Assembly (NCBI RefSeq): GCF_003014695.1
Contig: NZ_PYAS01000001.1
Span: forward strand, 616,738 to 680,737
From: Dyadobacter jiangsuensis
GTDB taxonomy: Bacteria; Bacteroidota; Bacteroidia; Cytophagales; Spirosomataceae
Direction of reading: 5' to 3'
DNA length: 64,000 nucleotides
Notes under the pieces: model-generated
Databases searched by the model: none
What the model was told of the DNA's origin: nothing
The model's input: only the letters and a program-made list of their open reading frames with translations
Position numbers and translations under genes: made by a program
Shown: one piece after another, positions 35,271-43,076 of the stretch
How the letters are laid out: each line of letters starts with the position of its first letter
Numbering within the stretch: position 1 is the stretch's first letter

Positions 35271-35289
35271 CGCAATGCATTGTAAATCA

Positions 35290-35520
35290 CTATTTAAGAT
35301 CGCCGATGGCCGCGCCGAAATTAATGTGCAGCACGTTGCCGTTTGGCGTAAGTAACGCCGGTACCGACTGTACACCAGCCTGCTCGGCGTCGGCAATTTT
35401 GCCTTTGTCCTCACCGAGATGCACTACTTCTATCTGGTCGGCCGGGATGAGGTTCAATATGTCCTGCTCTGCGCTGAGGCAAACCGGGCAGCCGGCGTGA
35501 AAGAAAATGGCCTTTTTCAT
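35290..35520 (-). CDS. Small thioredoxin-fold protein
   Basis: A 76-residue cytosolic protein with an N-terminal CPVC redox motif (FFHAGCPVCLSAEQDI) and a cis-Pro region (VQSVPALLTPNG), fitting a short glutaredoxin or thioredoxin-like fold. The start at MKKAIFF places the motif as in related proteins; the longer open frame upstream is not used. It follows the DoxX gene by 128 bp on the same strand. DoxX and thiol proteins often act together in redox balance, which suggests a shared role. Confidence 0.8.
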   Translation of the reverse strand: MKKAIFFHAGCPVCLSAEQDILNLIPADQIEVVHLGEDKGKIADAEQAGVQSVPALLTPNGNVLHINFGAAIGDLK

Positions 35521-35648
35521 TGTTTTCGATTTAAAATGGTTCAGTGCGAAATCGCAATACGAAGGTAGGTCGTTGGTGGACTGTTGCTCTGGTGCAGTTT
35601 TTACAAAAACAGCTGGGCCAGATATGTTCGGTATGAAATCCATTTTGC

Positions 35649-36059
35649 TTAATGTGCTAAGACCTGACCTTGGCCGAACGCGTTGCCGGAGTACTTTTCA
35701 AGCCTGCGGAACATGGTGTAAGTGACCGATACCATGACAAATGCTACGATCGCGTCGACGGTTGCCGGAAAGCCGATCACCGCCAGTTTGGACACGAATG
35801 CGAAAATGATATCGAAGAATATCCCGGCAAATACCCATTCTTTCAACCGGTGCAGTTTGTTGGGGGTAAGGAGCACCGCCACGCCTGAAAGTTTGAAAAC
35901 GCCGAGCAGGTAAATGAAATGGGCCGGATAACCGAGTTGTACCGTAATGTCCCACACCACAGGATTTTTAGTTAGTTCAAAAAAGCCGCTTGCGCCGAAC
36001 CAGAGTGATGTTAATGCAGTGCCTATCCAGTAGATCGTCGTTGTTGTTTTCTGTGTCAT
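35649..36059 (-). CDS. DoxX-like integral membrane protein
   Basis: A 136-residue four-helix membrane protein of the DoxX-like group. Features include IGTALTSLWFGASGFFELTKNP, LGYPAHFIYLLGVFKLSGVAVLL and two C-terminal helices (EWVFAGIFFDIIFAFVSKLA, DAIVAFVMVSVTYTMF). The start at MTQKTTTTIYW is chosen because the upstream in-frame ATG would add a long non-membrane tail. The function of the family is mostly unknown. Divergent from the GH43 gene, with 192 bp between them. Confidence 0.82.
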   Translation of the reverse strand: MTQKTTTTIYWIGTALTSLWFGASGFFELTKNPVVWDITVQLGYPAHFIYLLGVFKLSGVAVLLTPNKLHRLKEWVFAGIFFDIIFAFVSKLAVIGFPATVDAIVAFVMVSVTYTMFRRLEKYSGNAFGQGQVLAH

Positions 36060-36251
36060 GATCTTGATTGTTTTTGAGTGATTGATGACACAAAACTGGC
36101 CTGAAACGAGTTGCTGCGCATGGGCTATCATGCCCAAATGGACACATCGGCAGCCAGAATGGGCGTAGCGGGTGGTGACATCGGTTGAGCGGCATCCGCT
36201 CTTGGAACAGTTTTTGACGGGTAATGCTCCTCTCAACCGCATTCAGAAGAT

Positions 36252-37133
36252 ATGATTAAGGAAGGTAACCCCATTATCCGAAACCCCTACACCGCCGACC
36301 CGACGGTACTTGTGCATGAGGGAGCGGTCTTTTTGTACACGGGCCACGACGATCCGCCTCCCGGTGTAGACGACTACCGAATGCACGACTGGCTTTGCTT
36401 TTCTTCCACAGATCTCCTGCATTGGGCAGAGCATTCCTCGCCTTTGAAAGCTACTGATTTTCAATGGGCGAGTGGCGACGCCTATGCGTCGAAGGTGGTT
36501 GAATACGGGGGTAAGTTCTACTGGTTCGTGTCCGTGACGCATGCGGGCGGGCCTTATAAGGCAATCGGTGTGGCCGTTTCGGACAATCCGACCGGGCCAT
36601 TTGCCGATGCGAAAGGCTCGGCACTGGTTACCCACGATATGCTGCCCGCTGCGGAAAGCAACAAAGCCAACCTCGATCCGACCGTCCTGATCGATGAAGA
36701 TGGCAAAGCGTATCTGTTCTGGGGCAACGGCCGATGTTACTTTGCTGAATTGGAAAGCAACCTCACCCAACTTGCCAGCCCGATCTCCGTAATAGATCTC
36801 CCGGAATTTTCAGAAGGCGCGCATATTCACAAAAAGAACGGCACTTATTACCTGGCATACGGCTATGGTTACCCCGAAAGAGTAGCCTATGCCACAAGCC
36901 GGCAAATCGGAGGTCCGTGGGAGTTCAAAGGCATATTGAACGAAATAGCGGGTAACTGCGCGACCAACCGTCCTGCCATTATCGAATTCGGAGGTTCCGA
37001 TTACTTTTTCTATCATAATGGCGCATTACCGGAGGGCGGTAGCCACCGGCGGTCGGTGTGTATTGACCGTTTGTATTATGAGGAAGATGGTTCAATGCGA
37101 AGGGTGGTGATGACAACCGAAGGTGTTCGATAA
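36252..37133 (+). CDS. GH43 family glycoside hydrolase without signal peptide
   Basis: A 293-residue single-domain GH43 enzyme. General base Asp lies in PYTADPTVLV near residue 15, the pKa-modulating Asp in NLDPTVLIDEDG near 140 and the acid Glu in FSEGAHIHKK near 185. No signal peptide, so it likely acts on imported oligosaccharides, as arabinofuranosidase or xylosidase (inference). NCATNRPAIIEFGG near 240 occurs in related arabinofuranosidases. It is followed by a 350-bp gap filled mainly by an interspersed repeat. Confidence 0.88.
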   Translation: MIKEGNPIIRNPYTADPTVLVHEGAVFLYTGHDDPPPGVDDYRMHDWLCFSSTDLLHWAEHSSPLKATDFQWASGDAYASKVVEYGGKFYWFVSVTHAGGPYKAIGVAVSDNPTGPFADAKGSALVTHDMLPAAESNKANLDPTVLIDEDGKAYLFWGNGRCYFAELESNLTQLASPISVIDLPEFSEGAHIHKKNGTYYLAYGYGYPERVAYATSRQIGGPWEFKGILNEIAGNCATNRPAIIEFGGSDYFFYHNGALPEGGSHRRSVCIDRLYYEEDGSMRRVVMTTEGVR

Positions 37134-37150
37134 TACACTGCTCATTCATT

Positions 37151-37380
37151 GTTGTTGCATGCCTGACGGCATTCAGCGGGGGCGATTGACCGCAGTTGCT
37201 ACCAATATTACATCGCTAACGCGATTTTTGCATTTACTGACCTTAATGCTTTCATCTCGCCCACGCTATTTATTTACCGCATGAATTGCCGTCAACCGCG
37301 CAGACCAGTGCCGTCAGGCACATAACATCGGTAGTAAGAAAATCGACAAGCCAATTAAAATGCCCTAGGCATGTAACAAC
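37151..37380. repeat. Modular interspersed repeat element with inverted ends (MITE- or REP-like)
   Basis: About 230 bp flanked by imperfect inverted arms (GTTGTTGCATGCCTGACGGC at the left, the complement GCCCTAGGCATGTAACAAC at the right). Inside are short hairpins such as CGCTAACGCG and TGCCGTCAGGCA. The left 82 bp, read as reverse complement, match the 82 bp at 61480-61561 in length and most bases. The right end matches 61586-61610. No gene is present in the gap; this element takes up most of it. Confidence 0.7.
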
Positions 37381-37441
37381 AAAACCTCAGATGATAATAA
37401 TTTTATTTTCAATATAGTATATAGGATATATAGAATAAATA

Positions 37442-37449
37442 TATTTTTG
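37442..37449 (+). promoter_or_regulatory. -7 promoter box (TATTTTTG) of the sulfatase gene
   Basis: TAnnTTTG match 37 bp before the sulfatase ATG, in very AT-rich DNA. No clear -33 TTTG at usual spacing. Confidence 0.45.
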
Positions 37450-37486
37450 CGGCTATGCATCTCTTGTTACACCATTTTCCAAAATC

Positions 37487-39142
37487 ATGAAGACCTCTGC
37501 ATTTTTCGCCCTGGCACTGATGACCTTCTCCGGTGTTGTGGCGCAAAAGAAACCTGCGCCCAAAGGCCCGGACGCTCGCCCTAATATCATTCTGGTCATG
37601 GTCGACGACCTGGGCTATTCCGATATCGGCGCGTACGGTTCCGAAATCAAGACTCCGAATATCGACCAGCTCGCCGGCGAGGGTATCCGCTTTCGCGAGT
37701 TTTATAACAATTCCATTTGTGCACCTACGCGGGCGTCGCTCATTACGGGCCAGTACCCGCACAAGGCAGGAGTGGGGTATTTCAATGTAAACCTGGGTTT
37801 GCCTGCTTACCAGGGTTACCTTAATAAGGAATCACTCACATTCGGAGAGGTGCTGCGCAATGCAGGGTACAGTACATTGCTGAGTGGCAAATGGCACGTT
37901 GGTAACGACAGTATCGCGTGGCCTAACCAACGCGGTTTCGACCGTTTCTACGGGTTCATCAATGGTGCGAGCAACTATTATGATCTTGGTAAATACGGCA
38001 AAGGCCCGGCGGTGGAGCTGGTGGAGAACAACAAGCGTATCAATCTTCCGCCCGATAAATACCTCACCGACGAGATCACCGACCACGCGCTCGGTTTCCT
38101 GGATGAACAAAGCAAAACGGCCAAACCATTCTTCCTGTACCTGGCTTACAACGCCCCGCACTGGCCGCTGCAAGCGCCCGAATCGGATATTGCCAAATAC
38201 AAAGGCCGGTATAGCATCGGCTGGGATTCACTGCGTAGCGAACGCATTCAACGCCAGAAAGCGCTGGGTATCGCCGATCCGAAGCAGGCCATTGCCGTCC
38301 GCGACAAGGATGTGACGCCCTGGGATAATGTGCCTTATGATGAAAAACAGCTATGGGAAAGGAAAATGGAGATTTACGCAGCGATGGTCGACCGGGTGGA
38401 CCAGAATATCGGAAAGCTTCGCGAAAAGCTGAAAGCATTGAAAAAGGACGATAACACCCTGATTATCTTTATTTCCGATAACGGTGCTCAGGGTGGCTAC
38501 GCAGGCGCATCGCCGCGCAGACCGCAGCGCAACACCGGCCCCGCAGGTACGGCAGGGTCTTATGTGTATCAGGATCAGCCCTGGGCGTATGTTTCCAACA
38601 CGCCGCATTCGGCTTACAAAAACAATATGCATGAGGGAGGTATCAGCGCACCCTTCATTGCCTGGTTCCCGAAACAGATCAAAGGCGGGCAGATCGTAAA
38701 AGGTACCGGTCACCTGATCGACCTTGCCCCGACTTTCTATGACCTGGCCAAAGCGGCCTATCCGGCCACTGAAAAGGGCATTAATATCAACCCGCTTCCG
38801 GGAAAGAGCCTCGTGCCTGTGCTCACGGGCAAGGCTGGCGAGGTGGACCGTGGCGGCGAGCCGATTTTCTGGGAACGCGCCGGTAACCGGGCCGTAAGGA
38901 AAGGGAAATGGAAAATCGTGTCCACTTACCCGGCTTACAAATGGGAGCTGTATGACCTGGAAAGCGATCGCGGCGAAACCACCGACGTAGCCTCGGCGAA
39001 CCCTAACGTGGTGGATCAGCTCTCGGCCGACTATTTCCGGTGGGCCGAGAAAACCGGGGTCGTGGATTATGAGAAGATCAAACCCGCAAATCCGATAGGT
39101 GCACCGGCTGAGCGGCCTAACCGGAGACCGCCTACTTTTTGA
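37487..39142 (+). CDS. Arylsulfatase (S1 family), exported
   Basis: A 551-residue exported sulfatase (signal MKTSAFFALALMTFSGVVAQ). The modification motif SICAPTRASL near residue 80 places Cys for conversion to formylglycine by an anaerobic-type maturase or FGE, none of which is in the window. Metal ligands are seen in MVDDLGYSDIG near residue 38 and IFISDNGAQ near 330; LLSGKWHVGN near 130 holds the conserved Lys and His. It cleaves sulfate esters, perhaps from sulfated glycans. Neighbours suggest a carbohydrate substrate, but this is inference. Confidence 0.93.
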   Translation: MKTSAFFALALMTFSGVVAQKKPAPKGPDARPNIILVMVDDLGYSDIGAYGSEIKTPNIDQLAGEGIRFREFYNNSICAPTRASLITGQYPHKAGVGYFNVNLGLPAYQGYLNKESLTFGEVLRNAGYSTLLSGKWHVGNDSIAWPNQRGFDRFYGFINGASNYYDLGKYGKGPAVELVENNKRINLPPDKYLTDEITDHALGFLDEQSKTAKPFFLYLAYNAPHWPLQAPESDIAKYKGRYSIGWDSLRSERIQRQKALGIADPKQAIAVRDKDVTPWDNVPYDEKQLWERKMEIYAAMVDRVDQNIGKLREKLKALKKDDNTLIIFISDNGAQGGYAGASPRRPQRNTGPAGTAGSYVYQDQPWAYVSNTPHSAYKNNMHEGGISAPFIAWFPKQIKGGQIVKGTGHLIDLAPTFYDLAKAAYPATEKGININPLPGKSLVPVLTGKAGEVDRGGEPIFWERAGNRAVRKGKWKIVSTYPAYKWELYDLESDRGETTDVASANPNVVDQLSADYFRWAEKTGVVDYEKIKPANPIGAPAERPNRRPPTF

Positions 39143-39165
39143 GATAGGTGCCTGCGAATAGCTTG

Positions 39166-39218
39166 CTTCGACTTCGCTCAGGATGACAGCCGAAATGTCA
39201 CCCTGAGCGAAGTCGAAG
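39166..39218. repeat. Inverted repeat with 23-bp arms between convergent genes
   Basis: Arms at 39166-39188 and 39196-39218 are complementary with one mismatch around GCCGAAA. The arm core CTTCGACTTCGCTCAGG resembles inverted repeats I know from many bacterial genomes. It lies between the convergent sulfatase and AraC genes and may act as a terminator. Confidence 0.8.
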
Positions 39219-39269
39219 GGCAATGCGTGATGGTGCTAATACAACACCATCCCCAGTTTCTTTTCAAAA

Positions 39270-40067
39270 TCATTCTGTCGGCGCGTAGCCGAAATGCTTC
39301 TTGAATGCAAACCCGAAATGCGAGAGATTTTCGAACCCGGCTTCCAGATATACTTCCGACGGCCGTCTTTTCTTTTCCCGGATGAGGTAATGCGCCAGGT
39401 CGAGCCGCTTTTCGGTGAGCCATTTCTGCGGCGTAGTTTGGAAGGTCTTCTTAAAATCACGCTTGAAAGTGGTGAGGCTGCGGCCGGTGAGGTAGCCGAA
39501 TTTGCTCATGGGCAGGTTGTACATATAATGCTGTTCCATGAAATCGGCGAGGTTGATTTTGCCCGGCTCACCAAAATCCGCCAGCAAATGATCGATATCG
39601 GGCGCGAGCGTTCTCAGAATCGTAATAGCCTCTTCTATTTTGATGGCAGCCAGCGCCTCGGGCAGCGGGTCGCGGAGGTCGAAATAGGGGATTAGTGACG
39701 CCAGGCAGCTTTGCAGCAGCGGGTGTTTGTCAAATGTCCGGAAATCCGGTTTGGATACCGGTTTTACTTCCACTTTGTTTTTGGCATAATAGGCTTCCAA
39801 TCGTTTTGAGGTCAAATGCATGACGACCGATTGATGAGGCAAATCGTCCTTCGGATAATTGATCACCGTCACCAGTTCGTGCCTGGGAAAGAAAAGTGTA
39901 TCCCCGCCTCCGAATCGGTGCGTTTGTCCGCCCTGGACAATCTTGGTTTCACCTGAAATTAACCACACCAGCAAATGCTCCTCAAAAAGCACGTCGCTTT
40001 TGTGAAAATGCTCGGTAAAACGGGAGATTTTCAGGTCGGGATGGATATAATGTGCCTCGTGTGCCAC
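39270..40067 (-). CDS. AraC-family transcriptional regulator
   Basis: A 265-residue regulator with a cupin-like N-terminal half (about 1-140; LLVWLISGETKIVQGGQTHRFGGGDTLFF in its key parts) and two helix-turn-helix motifs at the C-terminus (about 170-262). The second is FENLSHFGFAFKKHFGYAPTE. It begins with GTG 6 bp after the stop of the SDR gene upstream on the same strand, so both are cotranscribed. It may regulate that operon or another; the direct ligand is unknown. Confidence 0.92.
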   Translation of the reverse strand: MAHEAHYIHPDLKISRFTEHFHKSDVLFEEHLLVWLISGETKIVQGGQTHRFGGGDTLFFPRHELVTVINYPKDDLPHQSVVMHLTSKRLEAYYAKNKVEVKPVSKPDFRTFDKHPLLQSCLASLIPYFDLRDPLPEALAAIKIEEAITILRTLAPDIDHLLADFGEPGKINLADFMEQHYMYNLPMSKFGYLTGRSLTTFKRDFKKTFQTTPQKWLTEKRLDLAHYLIREKKRRPSEVYLEAGFENLSHFGFAFKKHFGYAPTE

Positions 40068-40073
40068 AGCTGA

Positions 40074-41105
40074 TCAATTGGTTTCGAAAGTAATACCTGT
40101 CATTTGCTCGCTCAAAATCCAAAGTCTGCGGGCATTTTCCGGATCGATGGAGTAGGGTTTCACGCCCCGTAATGTCCAAGGCTGGTCGTAGCGGTGCTCG
40201 ATGTCGCCGTTATCGATCTCCGAAACGTCTGCATTCTCGCAATATACCCCACCCAGAGTTTCCAATTGCGGACTGGTGGCGCACCAAACGGTCGTCGCCG
40301 CGCCTTGCGGGATGGTTTTCAGCTTCTGAGCCACTTCCGGATAAATGTTGCCGTCGGCATCGTGGGTGCCCATTTGTTGAAAAAGCTCCATCGGCGCCAC
40401 ACGGCCGAGATCCGTTCCGTTGACAGACCCCGGATGCAATGCGAATGCGCGGATTCCAGATGCTCTGCCCCGACGGTCGAGCTCGACGGCAAAGAGATTG
40501 TTGGCTGTTTTCGACTGTCCGTAGCCTGCCAGCGTTTCGTATTCACGGTTTTGAAAATTAGGATCTTCAAAATTAAACGGCGCGATATGATGACCGAACG
40601 ACGAGACGCTGATCACCCGTGCGGTACCGGCTTGTTTCAATGCCGGCCAGAGCCGTGCCGTTAACTGAAAATGCCCCAGGTGGTTGGTCGAAAGCTGTGA
40701 TTCAAACCCGCGGGCGTCGCGTTGGAGCGGTACCCACATGATGCCTGCATTGTTGACCAATATATCCAGCGAACGGCCGCTTTGCAAGAATTTCCGGGCA
40801 AAATCGTCAATCGAAGCCGGGTCCATAAGGTCCAGCGATTCAACCGTTGTGTTGGGAAAGCCGTCTACATTGCGGGTAGCTTTGGCCAGGTCGCGGGCAG
40901 GAACGATCACGTGTGCACCTGCTTTCGCGAATACACGCACAGTTTCGAGTCCGATGCCCGCATAGCCGCCGGTTACAATAATCGTTTTCCCGGTGAGATC
41001 GATGCCGCTGATCACTTCGTCGGCGGTAGAAAAGGCGTCGAAACCTGAGCCCAGCGGTTGTTGGTAATGATCGAATTGAACGGTGGTTGTTGCTGAATGT
41101 TCCAT
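40074..41105 (-). CDS. SDR oxidoreductase, retinol-dehydrogenase/WWOX-like
   Basis: A 343-residue classical SDR, longer than average. Cofactor loop TGGYAGIGLETV near residue 45, VNNAGIM near 120, catalytic YGQSK near 200 with Ser in VISVSSFGHH. The extended C-terminus (GVYCENADVSEID ... NARRLWILSEQM) matches the retinol-dehydrogenase-like subgroup in which environmental proteins of unknown substrate occur. It heads an operon with the AraC regulator. Confidence 0.9.
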   Translation of the reverse strand: MEHSATTTVQFDHYQQPLGSGFDAFSTADEVISGIDLTGKTIIVTGGYAGIGLETVRVFAKAGAHVIVPARDLAKATRNVDGFPNTTVESLDLMDPASIDDFARKFLQSGRSLDILVNNAGIMWVPLQRDARGFESQLSTNHLGHFQLTARLWPALKQAGTARVISVSSFGHHIAPFNFEDPNFQNREYETLAGYGQSKTANNLFAVELDRRGRASGIRAFALHPGSVNGTDLGRVAPMELFQQMGTHDADGNIYPEVAQKLKTIPQGAATTVWCATSPQLETLGGVYCENADVSEIDNGDIEHRYDQPWTLRGVKPYSIDPENARRLWILSEQMTGITFETN

Positions 41106-41271
41106 AAAAGTCTGATTGTTAGTGATGGAACAAAATTAGCCGGACGGGCTTCGGAGGGTTTTGTTTAAAAGGCCGATTTTATTTGTTTTAAAGACCACCT
41201 GAAACAAAAACTTAGTTGCACGCAGTAAAAGGACGCCTGTGCGCCTTTCTAGTTTCAAAAAGCAACCAGAA

Positions 41272-42282
41272 ATGATCCTCAGCCTTTTCAAATATACCTT
41301 ATGGGCATGCACGGTAACGCTATTGTGCGTAACGGACAAAATTGCTGCGCAAAACGTCGCTCCCGCAGTGAAAACAGATTTGCCGCTGGACTCTATTCGC
41401 CTGAGCGATCCGTTTATTCTGGCCGACAAGCCTACTCAGACTTACTATATGACGGGCACAGGAGGTAAACTTTGGAAAAGCAAGGACCTGAAAAAATGGA
41501 CAGGCCCATTCACCATCGCGCAAACGGACCCAAACTCCTGGATGGGACCGGCTCCGATGATCTGGGCTGCCGAGCTGCATGCGCACAATGGCAAATACTA
41601 CTATTTCGCAACTTTTACCAACAAGGCTATCAAGCTCGGCGAAGGGCTCGAACGCCGCGCGTGCCACGTGCTCGTGAGTGACCGGCCGGAGGGGCCATAC
41701 GTGCCTATGAGAGATTCTACTTATCTGCCGGCCGATAAACTGACATTGGATGCCACGCTCTGGTCTGATACCGACGGCAAACCTTATATGCTTTTTTGCC
41801 ATGAGTGGCTGCAAAATGATAATGGGACAATCGAAAAAATTGCTTTAAAACCCGATTTCAGCGGCACTACCGGTTCGCCGAAGCTGCTGTTCCGCGCAAG
41901 TGACTCGCCATGGAGCCGCGAGAAAAACAAGGATGGCTCCGACCGTCCGAACAAAGTTACCGATGGCCCCTGGGTCTTTCGTACCCAAACCGGCAAGCTG
42001 GGCATGCTCTGGACAAGCTGGATTTACGACGTTTACACCCAGGGCGTTGCTTATTCCCAAAGCGGTACACTGGATGGTCCGTGGATTCAGGAAAAAGAGC
42101 CGATTACCCCGCCTAACTTCGGGCATGGGATGCTGTTCCGCACATTTGACGGCAAACTGCGGATGTCCATTCACAGCCATAAAAGCGTAAATGGCAGGAC
42201 GATCCGCTATCCGAAGCTTTTTGAGGTGGACGATTCAGGCGATAAACTTGTGGTAGGAAAGCAGCTGATCGACGGAAGATAA
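41272..42282 (+). CDS. GH43-like glycoside hydrolase, exported
   Basis: A 336-residue exported GH43-clan enzyme starting at MILSLFKYTLW with a signal peptide (cleavage after IAAQ). The base Asp is in RLSDPFILAD and the pKa-modulating Asp in LTLDATLWSDTDG near 165. At the usual acid position the motif reads TDGPWVF (near 225), with Asp where the family normally has Glu (EGP). AAELHAHNGKYYYFATF supplies a Glu earlier. The TDGP form occurs in a recognisable subgroup of GH43-like proteins, so it is likely native. Substrate unknown; arabinan or galactan side chains are plausible. An alternative GTG start lies 33 bp upstream. Confidence 0.85.
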   Translation: MILSLFKYTLWACTVTLLCVTDKIAAQNVAPAVKTDLPLDSIRLSDPFILADKPTQTYYMTGTGGKLWKSKDLKKWTGPFTIAQTDPNSWMGPAPMIWAAELHAHNGKYYYFATFTNKAIKLGEGLERRACHVLVSDRPEGPYVPMRDSTYLPADKLTLDATLWSDTDGKPYMLFCHEWLQNDNGTIEKIALKPDFSGTTGSPKLLFRASDSPWSREKNKDGSDRPNKVTDGPWVFRTQTGKLGMLWTSWIYDVYTQGVAYSQSGTLDGPWIQEKEPITPPNFGHGMLFRTFDGKLRMSIHSHKSVNGRTIRYPKLFEVDDSGDKLVVGKQLIDGR

Positions 42283-42364
42283 TTGCCTGATTCCGTCTGG
42301 TAATCGGATCGATGTTGGGGTTTCGATGGGAGTTAAATTGGATTTCAACCAAAATCCACCTCCT

Positions 42365-42814
42365 ATGCTCGAAGTTGTTGTAGTGCTGGCTATCATTGCA
42401 TTGGTGCTGCTTTTTTTGCGCGCCGGCAGGCAGAATACCATTGTTTACAGGAAAAAGGTAGCCCCGCCCGATCGGGGATATTCGATTCGGGATCATCCCT
42501 GTGCTTTCGATCAGTCTGCTACTACTAACTATTATACCGATAACGCGCCTCCGTCAGATCATACATTTCAGGACGCACTGGCATTCCAGGGAGGGGAGTT
42601 TGGTGGTGCCGGTGCCGGCGATTCCTATGATATTGGCCCGGTAGATCCAATGGGCAATGCTTTTGCCGATTTCGACATGAACACCGGCGACATATCTAGT
42701 TCTTATACGGAAGGAGGCGATTTCAGCAGCGACGATTCCGGAACGAGTGATTCCGGCAGCAGCGATTCCGGTTCCGATTCTTCGGGCGATTGCACGAGTT
42801 TTTCCGGGGATTAA
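42365..42814 (+). CDS. Single-span membrane protein with Ser/Asp-rich tail
   Basis: A 149-residue protein starting at MLEVVVVLAIIALVLLFLRAG, one N-terminal transmembrane helix, then a middle region (NTIVYRKKVAPPDRGY) and an acidic C-terminal tail of Ser, Asp and Gly (DSGTSDSGSSDSGSDSS). The tail is low-complexity and probably disordered. No family recognised. A longer in-frame start would put sequence before the helix. Its role is not evident. Confidence 0.6.
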   Translation: MLEVVVVLAIIALVLLFLRAGRQNTIVYRKKVAPPDRGYSIRDHPCAFDQSATTNYYTDNAPPSDHTFQDALAFQGGEFGGAGAGDSYDIGPVDPMGNAFADFDMNTGDISSSYTEGGDFSSDDSGTSDSGSSDSGSDSSGDCTSFSGD

Positions 42815-42896
42815 TCGTGCCGTTGCGACGATTCTCCTGCGGCAGTTGCAACGGGGCACGGATATTGACATATCATTTCCTTAAAACAAAAGGGAT

Positions 42897-43076
42897 ATGT
42901 CAGCAACTAAAAAGAAGGGAACCGCGAAACGCAATAAGCTTGGCGTGAAGAATTCGCTCGTAAATAATATCAATGCCCGCAAAAAGAAAGGTACTTCCCG
43001 GTCGAAAAGCAAGAAAACCGTCAGCAAGAAGTCGTATGCCGCAATGAAGAAAAATTGGGGTAAGAAGCGGCACTAG
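42897..43076 (+). CDS. Small highly basic protein (59 aa)
   Basis: A 59-residue Lys/Arg-rich protein: MSATKKKGTAKRNKLGVKNSL, then ARKKKGTSRSKSKKTVSKKSYAAMKKNWGKK and a final His. The coding frame is clean, and the composition suggests binding to nucleic acid or ribosomes (inference). I recall similar small basic proteins in Bacteroidota but no named family. Its TAG overlaps the TAG of the convergent MFS gene in a palindromic CTAG. Confidence 0.7.
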   Translation: MSATKKKGTAKRNKLGVKNSLVNNINARKKKGTSRSKSKKTVSKKSYAAMKKNWGKKRH

